Origin: an uncultured Bacteroidales bacterium
GTDB taxonomy: Bacteria; Bacteroidota; Bacteroidia; Bacteroidales; CAIXZF01
Assembly: GCA_903923925.1 (NCBI GenBank)
Contig: CAIXZF010000032.1
Span: 1 to 64,000, forward strand
Length of the DNA stretch: 64,000 bases
Reading direction: 5' to 3'
Positions 6,465 to 14,705 of this stretch are shown here, piece by piece. The notes below the pieces were generated by a model, which had not been told where the DNA came from, searched no databases, and was given only the letters and a program-made list of their open reading frames with translations. The translations under genes were made by a program, and so were the position numbers. How positions within the stretch are numbered: the first letter of the stretch is position 1; the number at the start of each line of letters is the position of its first letter.

Positions 6465-9400
6465 CTATTCATTTTTAAGACCATAAAGAACTAAATAATC
6501 ATCTGATTTCCCAAGGTTGCGCAAATTTTCTTTTTGAGCATTTGATAGCTTGGGATACCTTCGAGCATACCAGTTTTCCACTTCCATAATATCATCAGCA
6601 TTCAGCCCATATGCTTCATACACAAGTCTGTCAATTTCAATCTGTTCATTACTAGCATAATCATACCGGGGATTCACTTTCTGCTTCTTAATAATTTTTT
6701 TAACTTGATCTCGGATTTGTTCATTGGAGTCAACAATAGAATAAATAAGTTCATCATTATCATCAGTTTGTGAATTTACTGTATGGTTAATAAATGTAAT
6801 GAACTGATATCTCCATAATTTCGAAGAAAGGATTCCCAAATTATGCTCTCTTGTGAAAATTGAAATATAAATATCATTACAACCTGAATCAAAAATAGTA
6901 TCTGTGGCTAAACGGTAAGTTGGACTATATGCACCAACTCTTGAACAATCAATAGCTTTCGTAAAATAACTATCAGGACTTCTAATAATGGCACACATTG
7001 TTGTTTCATAACTTGGCTTAATGGCTTTATTTTCATTATTTTCTCTAATACGCTGTGCAATCGTATAAGTCTTCATCCTTTTTACAGCCCATTCGCTCCA
7101 ATCAATATAATAATTTGTTTGAACAAAATAATTCGGCATCCAACCGCCATCAGCGTCACTTTCTCCTCCTTTATCATACGGTACAATATACCTGCCCCCA
7201 AAATACCGTTCACTTTTAGAATTATTTTTAGAAATTCCCTTTCCAATTACCTCCAATCTCAAATCATTATTTCCTCTAATCTGATTTAAGTCATTCTCAT
7301 TTAATACAAAATCAATGAAATCATTAATGTCACTATAGTTTCCTCGAGCTTCTGGTTTCTGGAAAAAATAGGAATGATTATCGCCTGTTGCTAATCCTTG
7401 TTTGATATTAGCAATCTCCCCAAATCTAACTAAATCAATTTTTTTACCATTTATACTAATAACCCTTACTTGAACTCGTTTGCTTGCTAATATTCTGAAT
7501 TCAATTTCGGGCTTATTCCCTTCATCATTCCCTTCATTCATAATTAAATATAATTTGGGATCTGCAACGAAAAAGGGTAAACACCTATTGATTTTTATAA
7601 GGCTTTGCTGGTAATAATAGATCGCATAAGATTCAGTGCTTATGTTATCTGGAATGACTTGATTTACTGAAAAACCAACTCCTTCTGTTTCACGTAGTAA
7701 TTTATTAAAGCGATCATAATCATTATGAATGCTCACATTTGTCATATCGACCATTTGACAAATATGATTTTCATTAAATGTTGCGACAGGTCTATTATTT
7801 TCATCTAATGGAAAAACATTTCGCTCACAAATAATTATAGCCGTATTTACTGTCGCTCCAAAAGTGTCTTGATGTACACGTATCATTTTATGAATATAGT
7901 TGTTCATCATTTGTTTGCGGAGGGGAAGATGAGACCTAATCGTCATAAAGGTATCACTTACAATATAGGTTAAAACTCCGCCGTGTTTGAGAGGTGTTTC
8001 TTTATTCCCTGAGGTAAGAAACCTTGCAATAAAGGCACCATATGGATCTTTACTTTCAATACCTAAAGAATTACGAACTTCATCACTTATTTTTACACCT
8101 CCATAGGGAGGATTACCTATAACACAGTCGAATCCAATTCCTTTTAATTCAGGATAAAAGAAATCCATATTAAAGAATGGAGCAGCAATTGTGGCATGGG
8201 TGAACCAATGTCGTATTAACTCTTTATTTTGGCCTTTAATTCGTTTACCCGTTACCTGAAAACTGAAGGAGGGGAAAGCTAAATCCAAAACATCAACAAT
8301 TTCTTCGGTGACATGTAGTCGTTCTTCAATGGATAAATCTGGTTGATAATACTTTAATCGAGCAGATTCTAATTTAATAATGGCAGGAGAAGAGAACATG
8401 TCGGGATTAATATTTTTTAAACTATCAGCACATATAATCTTGGTTTCGATGTTTGGCATAGGAGTTATGCCATATTTAACATTCTGGTCTATTAAAAGAG
8501 AAATAAAAAATCTAAGCTTAGTAATTTGGACGGCAAGAGGTTGAATGTCAATACCATAGATACTGTCTCGAATTATCCCAAGTTTCCGGCTATAATCATC
8601 AACATGTGACCTAAGGATTTTTTGAAATTCAGGTCTATAATTCGAATCGACTGCTGATAGTTTGAGTTTGATCCAACGAGAATTATCAGGGTCAACAAAT
8701 TTTAAAATATCAACCAATCTATGAAGCATACCCATTGGAAAAGCACCTGATCCACAAGCAGGATCAAGCATTCTAAATCTGTCAATTGCACCCACAATCG
8801 ATTCACAGAATTCTTCGTCAACGACATCCAGTCGTTCATTGTAAATAAGATTCTTTAAAGCTGACAGTTGTTTTTTATGAATACTATTTCGCAGGTACAG
8901 GAATAGACTCTCATTTACCATTTCCCGGATAACTTTTCTTGGAGTATAATAACTACCTGTGAGTTTTCTAATGCTTTTTAATGTGCTTTCTTCAAGATTT
9001 GGATCTAATTCCGCTAATAGATTTTCAAATACAAGACCTAATAGTTCAGGATCTAACGCGATATCTTCTTCATAAGGTGTGTTTTCCTCTAATGTAAATT
9101 TGTACGATTTAAAAATACCATTTAACCCTTTATGCTCTACTCCTTCTTCAAATTCTTCAAATAATGATGGTTTTGAATCCTTTTTTACGGACTTAATTTT
9201 CTCTTTTATACCATAAAACAGGTAATTGGGAATTTGAAGAACAGTATCCTCAATACTTTCTTTAGCATTATCTTCTTCTAATTTATCAAAAATGCCTCCA
9301 TTCAAATAAGGTATCTTGATAAGCCATTCAATATCAAATTCTTTATGGATGTATTTGACCCACTTGAAATCCTTTATGGATTTCTTTTCTTTCTTATTCA

Positions 9401-10331
9401 ATGCATTAAAGAAAATGTTTTGCAGGATGCCTCTATAATAGCTGTTTGATTTAAGGAAATCTTTTTCGTTAGTATCATGAGTTAGTGGATAGTAGTTGCC
9501 TTCCCAATCTTTTAATTCTAACAACTCAGGTCGAACTAATCCTTTTTCTTTCACGAACCAACAAAACATCGTTCGAGCAAGTAACCTAACAAGAAAATTC
9601 TTAGTATTTTCTTTTTCCGGAATATAATCAGGTCGGATAGGGAGTTTGATATGTGTTGAAGCATAATAAAACCACTGTTGTAGATCAGAATAGAAATGAT
9701 CATTTAGTGCCTGGACAGTAAATACTGATTGCCAATATGTATATAATTTTTTGAATGAATTAACTTTCACTCTATCAATCATCAATCCTTGAAGAATTCT
9801 TATATGGGCTGCATGCGGATGTATTGTTGATATATCCTTCAGAAGAGTTACTTTTCCTGTCTTCTCACCATCACGCCATGGTTGTTTATAAGATGAACGC
9901 TCGCTATGGGCAAATGAAATATACTGTTCGTACTTAAAAACAACAATAACTGGCAAAAATTGGAATGCACGATTAAATGATCTCGATATTTCAGCTAGAT
10001 AACCTCTTGTTGGCATCAATCCTTTTGCTCTGGTTTTAAGGGTGATCCCGAAAACCACAACTCCATCATAGTCAGCTTTAATTTTTCTAACAGATTCAAT
10101 ATCGGTTAATGATTGCCTATTACTAAAAATGGCATCATTTATTATACCTAACAGATAGACATCTCCAATCAATTCATGCGCGGGATTATTTGGTTTGTAA
10201 CAATCACCTAAAATTACACTGGGACTGGCTGGCTCATCGGCAATATAGTTCACAGGAACATTAAGTTCCTTAAAGAAACTTTTAAGGGCATCAATAAACG
10301 AAATATTGGCAAAATTGGAGATTGAAATCAT
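6465..10331 (-). CDS. Large Eco57I-type N6-adenine DNA methyltransferase
   Basis: A 1288-residue protein. The SAM-binding motif I is L-D-P-A-C-G-S-G-A-F near residue 520 and catalytic motif IV is N-P-P-Y-G near residue 740, typical of gamma-class N6-adenine methyltransferases of the Eco57I/PglX/DrmMI group. Residues 1-450 form a large N-terminal region with no motif I can assign; no obvious PD-(D/E)xK core stood out. The region after about 900 probably holds target recognition (TaqI-like specificity), and the C-terminus repeats helical segments ending in RYPKLSNAQKENL. It lies one base after the helicase stop and abuts the EVE gene, so the genes form one operon. Expected role: mark host DNA for self-recognition, with the helicase/nuclease as effector. 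Confidence 0.88.
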   Translation of the reverse strand: MISISNFANISFIDALKSFFKELNVPVNYIADEPASPSVILGDCYKPNNPAHELIGDVYLLGIINDAIFSNRQSLTDIESVRKIKADYDGVVVFGITLKTRAKGLMPTRGYLAEISRSFNRAFQFLPVIVVFKYEQYISFAHSERSSYKQPWRDGEKTGKVTLLKDISTIHPHAAHIRILQGLMIDRVKVNSFKKLYTYWQSVFTVQALNDHFYSDLQQWFYYASTHIKLPIRPDYIPEKENTKNFLVRLLARTMFCWFVKEKGLVRPELLELKDWEGNYYPLTHDTNEKDFLKSNSYYRGILQNIFFNALNKKEKKSIKDFKWVKYIHKEFDIEWLIKIPYLNGGIFDKLEEDNAKESIEDTVLQIPNYLFYGIKEKIKSVKKDSKPSLFEEFEEGVEHKGLNGIFKSYKFTLEENTPYEEDIALDPELLGLVFENLLAELDPNLEESTLKSIRKLTGSYYTPRKVIREMVNESLFLYLRNSIHKKQLSALKNLIYNERLDVVDEEFCESIVGAIDRFRMLDPACGSGAFPMGMLHRLVDILKFVDPDNSRWIKLKLSAVDSNYRPEFQKILRSHVDDYSRKLGIIRDSIYGIDIQPLAVQITKLRFFISLLIDQNVKYGITPMPNIETKIICADSLKNINPDMFSSPAIIKLESARLKYYQPDLSIEERLHVTEEIVDVLDLAFPSFSFQVTGKRIKGQNKELIRHWFTHATIAAPFFNMDFFYPELKGIGFDCVIGNPPYGGVKISDEVRNSLGIESKDPYGAFIARFLTSGNKETPLKHGGVLTYIVSDTFMTIRSHLPLRKQMMNNYIHKMIRVHQDTFGATVNTAIIICERNVFPLDENNRPVATFNENHICQMVDMTNVSIHNDYDRFNKLLRETEGVGFSVNQVIPDNISTESYAIYYYQQSLIKINRCLPFFVADPKLYLIMNEGNDEGNKPEIEFRILASKRVQVRVISINGKKIDLVRFGEIANIKQGLATGDNHSYFFQKPEARGNYSDINDFIDFVLNENDLNQIRGNNDLRLEVIGKGISKNNSKSERYFGGRYIVPYDKGGESDADGGWMPNYFVQTNYYIDWSEWAVKRMKTYTIAQRIRENNENKAIKPSYETTMCAIIRSPDSYFTKAIDCSRVGAYSPTYRLATDTIFDSGCNDIYISIFTREHNLGILSSKLWRYQFITFINHTVNSQTDDNDELIYSIVDSNEQIRDQVKKIIKKQKVNPRYDYASNEQIEIDRLVYEAYGLNADDIMEVENWYARRYPKLSNAQKENLRNLGKSDDYLVLYGLKNE

Positions 10332-10332
10332 A

Positions 10333-13300
10333 TTAACTAATTATAAACCATGTAATTAAATCAAAATTTTCTTTTGAGTATTTTTCTGCCGGTCTACCCT
10401 CAGCCTTTATTTGCTCGATAGTCGCCTTACTGCCCTTTTTAAGTTTATTTATCAGATCGATGGCAACAGGCCCCATTTTCTGCTTAATTGTTCCATCAGG
10501 AAGAATTTCTTCTTCAATCACCTGTCTTGTGAGCCAGGAATTAAGCGAATCAGCAATTTTCTTGATCCATTCTGATTCTCCGTGATCAATTTCAGTCCGC
10601 ACATACCTGTTTTTATTCTTATGTTTGGCTAGTGCATCAAGAACCTCTTTTTGATTTAGAAAAACGGAAACCCCTTGGTAATTAATGTAAACCAGATCAA
10701 ATCCCTTGTAACTAAAAGTCTTAGTTTTAGATGGCCTGGTCGGATAGCCAAGCAATGCAATTATCCCTTCTTGTGGGCATATGTCCTTTTCTGCCTTAAA
10801 TCCTGTATAAATTGCTTTTGGTAAGGACCTATAATAATTTTCTGAACGTTTCAACTCTTCCAGAAGTTCTTGACGGTACGTTTCAAGGGAGAGGTCATCA
10901 AATCCGAGCCCCTGCTCGCTTACTTCAATATCCTCCCAGGTTGTTTGCATTTGTTCAAGCATCCTCGCTTTTTGCTTGATTTCCAATGATTCATCCTCAG
11001 CCATCTGTCGAAAAGATTCAGAAAACTCTAGTTGTACTTCAGAACCTGCAAGTTTCATAGCGGCCATTTTATGTTCTACACGACCTTGCAAATTCAAATA
11101 AGTATTGATGTTATCTGATGGCCAGAAGTTATATCCAAATATTATTTTGTTTGGTGAACCAAGCCTATCGATACGGCCCATACGCTGAATAACTCTGACC
11201 GGATTCCAATGGATATCATAGTTAATTACCATATCGCAATCCTGCAAGTTCTGTCCTTCACTTAGAACGTCTGTTGCAATTAAAATATCAACAGGGTTCA
11301 ATAATTTGTTATGTGTTGATTTATCTTTATCGGCTACCCATATTTCCCACTCCTCAAATTGTGAGTATGGTGACAACGCTTCTGAACTGGGTTCAAATGC
11401 CCATTCCTTTTCTTTAAAAAGTTTAGTAAATGGGGCAAACTGTTCCAGAATGTCCTCAAAATTCTTTGTTTCACCTTCTTTATTCCAAATTCTTGAGGCA
11501 TCTCCACTAACAACAGCAAGTTTATCAAATCCACGTGCTTTAAGCTGATCAAATAGATAATAGGCCGTATCCTTGTAAACTGTAAAAATTATAACTTTTT
11601 GATTGCCATTATTTTCTCCCTTTTTCCGTTTCTCTTTAATACTTTCGATCAACGTCTGTAGCTTGTCGTCATCACTTTTATGACTATTAGGCTTTTTAAC
11701 CTCCTTTTCTAGTTTCTTCTCAAACTGACTCAGGTTGCTTTTGAGAAGTTGTAATGCACTAATATCTTCCTTTAGGTCTTTTTTAAACCTTTCAATTCTA
11801 CCAGATTTATCGATATCAATTAGCCGGATCTTCCGTTTTTTACCTAATGTAAAATCGCCAACATCATCGGGCATGTCATCATCATCAAAAGGATCCATTT
11901 CATCTACATCAATTCCGGTATCCAATTTACTTTCCTGATACTGTTTAATTCTATCCAGCGCATTTTGATGATGTAAATGAATTTTATCAACTGTCTTACT
12001 GAACGAATACCAAGATGATTCAAGACGTTTTACCATCAAAATATAAATCATCTTAACCAAAAAATGGTCTCGCTGCTTTTCATCATGAATCTTTTCTATA
12101 TTTTCTTCTTGTTCAATATAAAATGATGGTTGGTAACCAGATAGCATTGGTGGGAAATGGTCGAACAATTCTTCAAAGCTTTCAAAATTCCCAATAAGCT
12201 TAGGAGTCACAAATTTATTGACAGGTTTTGCTTTCATTGGAAATTCAAGGTTGTTTTGATGGCCTTCAATCATTTTTCTGGTACGAGCAACAGTCAATGA
12301 ATCAGTCAACTTTGTGAAATTCGGAGGAAGCTCTTTTATGAAATCACCTATTTTAGGATTCGGTTCCGTCGTCCAGCGATTGAAAGCTTGTTGCGCAGAG
12401 CGGAATGTGGAATCAAGGTTTTTAATGTCTAATGATTCCTCAAAACCTTGAGAATCTCCTGCTACAATCAACTTAAACTGGTTCCTGATGTCCATCAAAG
12501 AATTATTAATAGGAGTTGCTGAAAGCATTAGTACTTTGAAATCTTCATTTTTTGAAAGAATTTCATCAACTAGATATCTATATCGTTTTGATTTATCATT
12601 TCTTAAATGATGACTTTCGTCGATTACAAATAACTTGGGCTTTTCATTAATGAATAATTTATCAGCCCTATCATGACATTTAAGCATCAAATCCAGGTTT
12701 AGATCTGTATGAAATCTTATAAAATACTCAAACTGATCTTTTTCAAATCGTGAATTGTGATGTTTTAAAAAGTTTCGCCAATTGCTCTGTAATTTTTTTG
12801 GGCAAACGAGAATAATTTCACGATTTTGTTGCTGATAAAACTTCATTACTCCAAGAGCAGTCCATGTTTTACCAAGTCCTACTGCATCAGCAAGTATTGC
12901 TCCATTATATTTCTGAAGCATCTTAATCAGGCTAAGTACTCCTTTTTGTTGAAATTCGTACAAGGCATTGTAAATCACTGAATTTTCTAAGCGGCCTATA
13001 TGGCGGTTAAATTCAGGATTATCTTTTTCCATAAGAAGTTCTTCTCCGAAGAGTTCAAATAGAACTTTGAAATACAATTCCTTAGGTGTATACTCAACAA
13101 ATATTTTTTTGATCTCATCAATCAGGAATTGCTTGAAGGGTTTTCTTTGGAGTTTGCCATCTTCATCAAAATAACTTTTATAATCATGAGCTTGGGGTCT
13201 AATCCAGAGTTGTTCAAACCATGCACTTAATTCATTATACTGTGGATCGGCTCCAAAATTCGCAATATTAAGTTCGACATTATTCGTCTTTTTTAGACCT

Positions 13301-13722
13301 GTACCTGCCTCTGTAAGATTTGAACTACCTGAGATATAGTAGTCTTTTTGAGGGTCCTTTTCTTTATTTTTGAATAAATAGACTTTAGCGTGACAGAAAT
13401 TAGGCTCAAGGGTTTTTGCTTGGACTTTATCCAATTCAAGAAAGGCCACAGCTTCTTTGGCTACCTTACTAAGTCTTAGTGCTGCTTCAATGTTGATATT
13501 TTCATTGAGCAAATCTAAAGCTCTGTCCTTGTCAGTATCAAAACTCACAATGTCTCCAAGTACGATCCTATACTTATTAATAATCTCTTTAGTGGCATTT
13601 GAAAGAAAGGCAAGAGCTCCAACCGTAAAGTATCCAGTAACTAATGACATGGTACCGGTTTTTGTATAGTAGGTTATCCATTCATGAACCTTAAGATTCT
13701 CATTTTCATTATCTAAAATCAT
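10333..13722 (-). CDS. PLD-nuclease / SNF2-helicase fusion
   Basis: A 1129-residue protein. Residues 1-180 form a PLD-type (HKD) nuclease domain with H-A-K-V-Y-L-F at 111 and G-S-S-N-L-T-E-A-G at about 132, the arrangement seen in HKD domains fused to Snf2 helicases. The helicase core follows: Walker A D-A-V-G-L-G-K-T at about 279-286, D-E-S-H-H at 369, SATPINN, a long insert with acidic stretches (DEMDPFDDDD) around 600, then the second RecA domain with LIATDVLSEGQNLQ, NYDIHWNP and Q-R-M-G-R-I-D-R-L-G. It is the first gene of the operon. It probably translocates on DNA and cleaves unmodified or foreign DNA through the PLD domain. DISARM, BREX, Hma and Mokosh systems share parts of this set but not this exact fusion and partner list. 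Confidence 0.88.
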   Translation of the reverse strand: MILDNENENLKVHEWITYYTKTGTMSLVTGYFTVGALAFLSNATKEIINKYRIVLGDIVSFDTDKDRALDLLNENINIEAALRLSKVAKEAVAFLELDKVQAKTLEPNFCHAKVYLFKNKEKDPQKDYYISGSSNLTEAGTGLKKTNNVELNIANFGADPQYNELSAWFEQLWIRPQAHDYKSYFDEDGKLQRKPFKQFLIDEIKKIFVEYTPKELYFKVLFELFGEELLMEKDNPEFNRHIGRLENSVIYNALYEFQQKGVLSLIKMLQKYNGAILADAVGLGKTWTALGVMKFYQQQNREIILVCPKKLQSNWRNFLKHHNSRFEKDQFEYFIRFHTDLNLDLMLKCHDRADKLFINEKPKLFVIDESHHLRNDKSKRYRYLVDEILSKNEDFKVLMLSATPINNSLMDIRNQFKLIVAGDSQGFEESLDIKNLDSTFRSAQQAFNRWTTEPNPKIGDFIKELPPNFTKLTDSLTVARTRKMIEGHQNNLEFPMKAKPVNKFVTPKLIGNFESFEELFDHFPPMLSGYQPSFYIEQEENIEKIHDEKQRDHFLVKMIYILMVKRLESSWYSFSKTVDKIHLHHQNALDRIKQYQESKLDTGIDVDEMDPFDDDDMPDDVGDFTLGKKRKIRLIDIDKSGRIERFKKDLKEDISALQLLKSNLSQFEKKLEKEVKKPNSHKSDDDKLQTLIESIKEKRKKGENNGNQKVIIFTVYKDTAYYLFDQLKARGFDKLAVVSGDASRIWNKEGETKNFEDILEQFAPFTKLFKEKEWAFEPSSEALSPYSQFEEWEIWVADKDKSTHNKLLNPVDILIATDVLSEGQNLQDCDMVINYDIHWNPVRVIQRMGRIDRLGSPNKIIFGYNFWPSDNINTYLNLQGRVEHKMAAMKLAGSEVQLEFSESFRQMAEDESLEIKQKARMLEQMQTTWEDIEVSEQGLGFDDLSLETYRQELLEELKRSENYYRSLPKAIYTGFKAEKDICPQEGIIALLGYPTRPSKTKTFSYKGFDLVYINYQGVSVFLNQKEVLDALAKHKNKNRYVRTEIDHGESEWIKKIADSLNSWLTRQVIEEEILPDGTIKQKMGPVAIDLINKLKKGSKATIEQIKAEGRPAEKYSKENFDLITWFIIS

Positions 13723-13822
13723 GGTCTTTTTTGAGGTTAAACTAGGTTATCCTTCAATTGGAAATCCAATGTGGCTTTATAATGTAAAAATGCACAAAAA
13801 TGCCATACAATCGTTTCTTTTT

Positions 13823-13857
13823 GCTTCTTTTCTTCTTTGGACAAAGAAAAAAGAAGC
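13823..13857. repeat. GCTTCTTTT palindrome, copy 1
   Basis: Inverted repeat: GCTTCTTTTCTTCTTT, loop GGAC, AAAGAAAAAAGAAGC, with a small asymmetry in one arm. A nearly identical palindrome is at 14400-14434. The A/T-rich arms make it a possible bidirectional terminator or a dispersed palindromic repeat; the pair brackets the 68-residue gene. Confidence 0.7.
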
Positions 13858-13887
13858 CAAGCATTTCCATTGAATATTTACGAGCAT

Positions 13888-13919
13888 AAAAAAACCGTTC
13901 CGGTTTCGTTCGGAACGGT
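13888..13919 (-). terminator. Intrinsic terminator of the 68-residue gene
   Basis: Stem ACCGTTCCG/CGGAACGGT with an 8-base loop, followed in minus orientation by seven T. Confidence 0.88.
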
Positions 13920-13934
13920 CTAAATAATAGTGAA

Positions 13935-14141
13935 TTAAGCTTTCTCCGTCTTGGCTTTATCCCAGCCCCTTAGCCAGGATTCTGACATGAGCTCATCCAG
14001 TGAAGAAGGGAAGAGATCAAAGGCATCCAGAAAACATTGATCATTTTGTGGGTCTCTGGGATAATTTCTTTCCCCTGCGCGTTGACCTAAGGCAATAAAA
14101 GACGTTTCTACTGATGAAGATAATGCTGTTGAATTTGTCAT
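13935..14141 (-). CDS. Small mobile-element protein of unknown function
   Basis: A 68-residue protein starting MTNSTALSSS and containing GQRAGERNYPRDPQNDQ and a C-terminal DELMSESWLRGWDKA segment. No family is recognised. I prefer the ATG at 14141 over upstream starts (to 14222), because the longer version runs into two direct copies of GGTGTGCCAG that look like leader sequence. It has its own terminator and a leader containing the conserved TTGAC and AGGTAACTTTG blocks, so it belongs to the same co-regulated set as the RadC-like, ArdC and 118-residue genes. Confidence 0.6.
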   Translation of the reverse strand: MTNSTALSSSVETSFIALGQRAGERNYPRDPQNDQCFLDAFDLFPSSLDELMSESWLRGWDKAKTEKA

Positions 14142-14239
14142 TGTGATTGGCTCCTGCCCTGGAGACTTGTGTTGGTTTCTGGCACACCGGATTAAAAATG
14201 AAATTTTTGCTTCCTGGCACACCGCGAAAAATAAATAAT

Positions 14240-14365
14240 GTCAGGGGTGTTGGTCAGTCCGATGAAGTCGGAGTGAATACACTGAAAGCGACAATGCCAT
14301 CAGGCGGTCGCCCTTGACAGTTTTAAGCCCCAGCGAATTTTTCATAGGTAACTTTGCTGAAATTT
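14240..14365. promoter_or_regulatory. Conserved leader motif, copy 5
   Basis: Contains CCCTTGAC at about 14312 and AGGTAACTTTG at about 14345, the same two blocks found at 1051-1106 and 5580-5637. The rest of the leader has diverged. Confidence 0.45.
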
Positions 14366-14399
14366 CGAGTTTAAATAGTGTGGGTAGGCTTTCTTTTTT

Positions 14400-14434
14400 G
14401 CTTCTTTTTTCTTTCGACCAAAGAAAAAAGAAGC
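14400..14434. repeat. GCTTCTTTT palindrome, copy 2
   Basis: Perfect 15-bp inverted repeat (GCTTCTTTTTTCTTT) with loop CGACC. It matches the palindrome at 13823-13857. Possible bidirectional terminator. Confidence 0.75.
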
Positions 14435-14513
14435 CGCCGTTTCTTAAAAATGAGCTGTTTTACCCGTTTTGAATCAGCAATAACCCGTAAAACCTTAAAA
14501 ACAAACAACATAC

Positions 14514-14545
14514 CACCACCAAACAAATTTTCTTGTTTGGTGGTG
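14514..14545. terminator. Hairpin downstream of the large terminase gene
   Basis: Perfect 13-bp stem CACCACCAAACAA/TTGTTTGGTGGTG with a 6-base loop. It is the first strong hairpin after the terminase stop codon (14706), but no clear T run follows on the minus strand. The rest of 14435-14705 shows no gene. Confidence 0.5.
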
Positions 14546-14705
14546 AGTGTTAACTGGCCGACCCGCTCAGCCTGTAAATGGCAATTGCCACGATCGCCAA
14601 AGCCGGATATATGACAAAATAAATCCAACCACCTGCCAGTGGAACTGGTCAAATGCAATTAAAAATCAAACCACTGGAAACAATTTGAAAGGAAATCCTG
14701 CCTGC

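Larger units (their letters stand above)
13723..13934. other. Intergenic region upstream of the restriction-like operon
   Basis: Holds the presumed promoter of the operon (not clearly recognisable), a long palindrome at 13823-13857 and a terminator at 13888-13919. I see no gene in it. Confidence 0.5.

Noticed and set aside
14378-14658. Frames on both strands over the leader and palindrome between TerL and the 68-residue gene
   Set aside because: They consist of translated palindromes and A/T runs, and no family or start-site evidence supports them.
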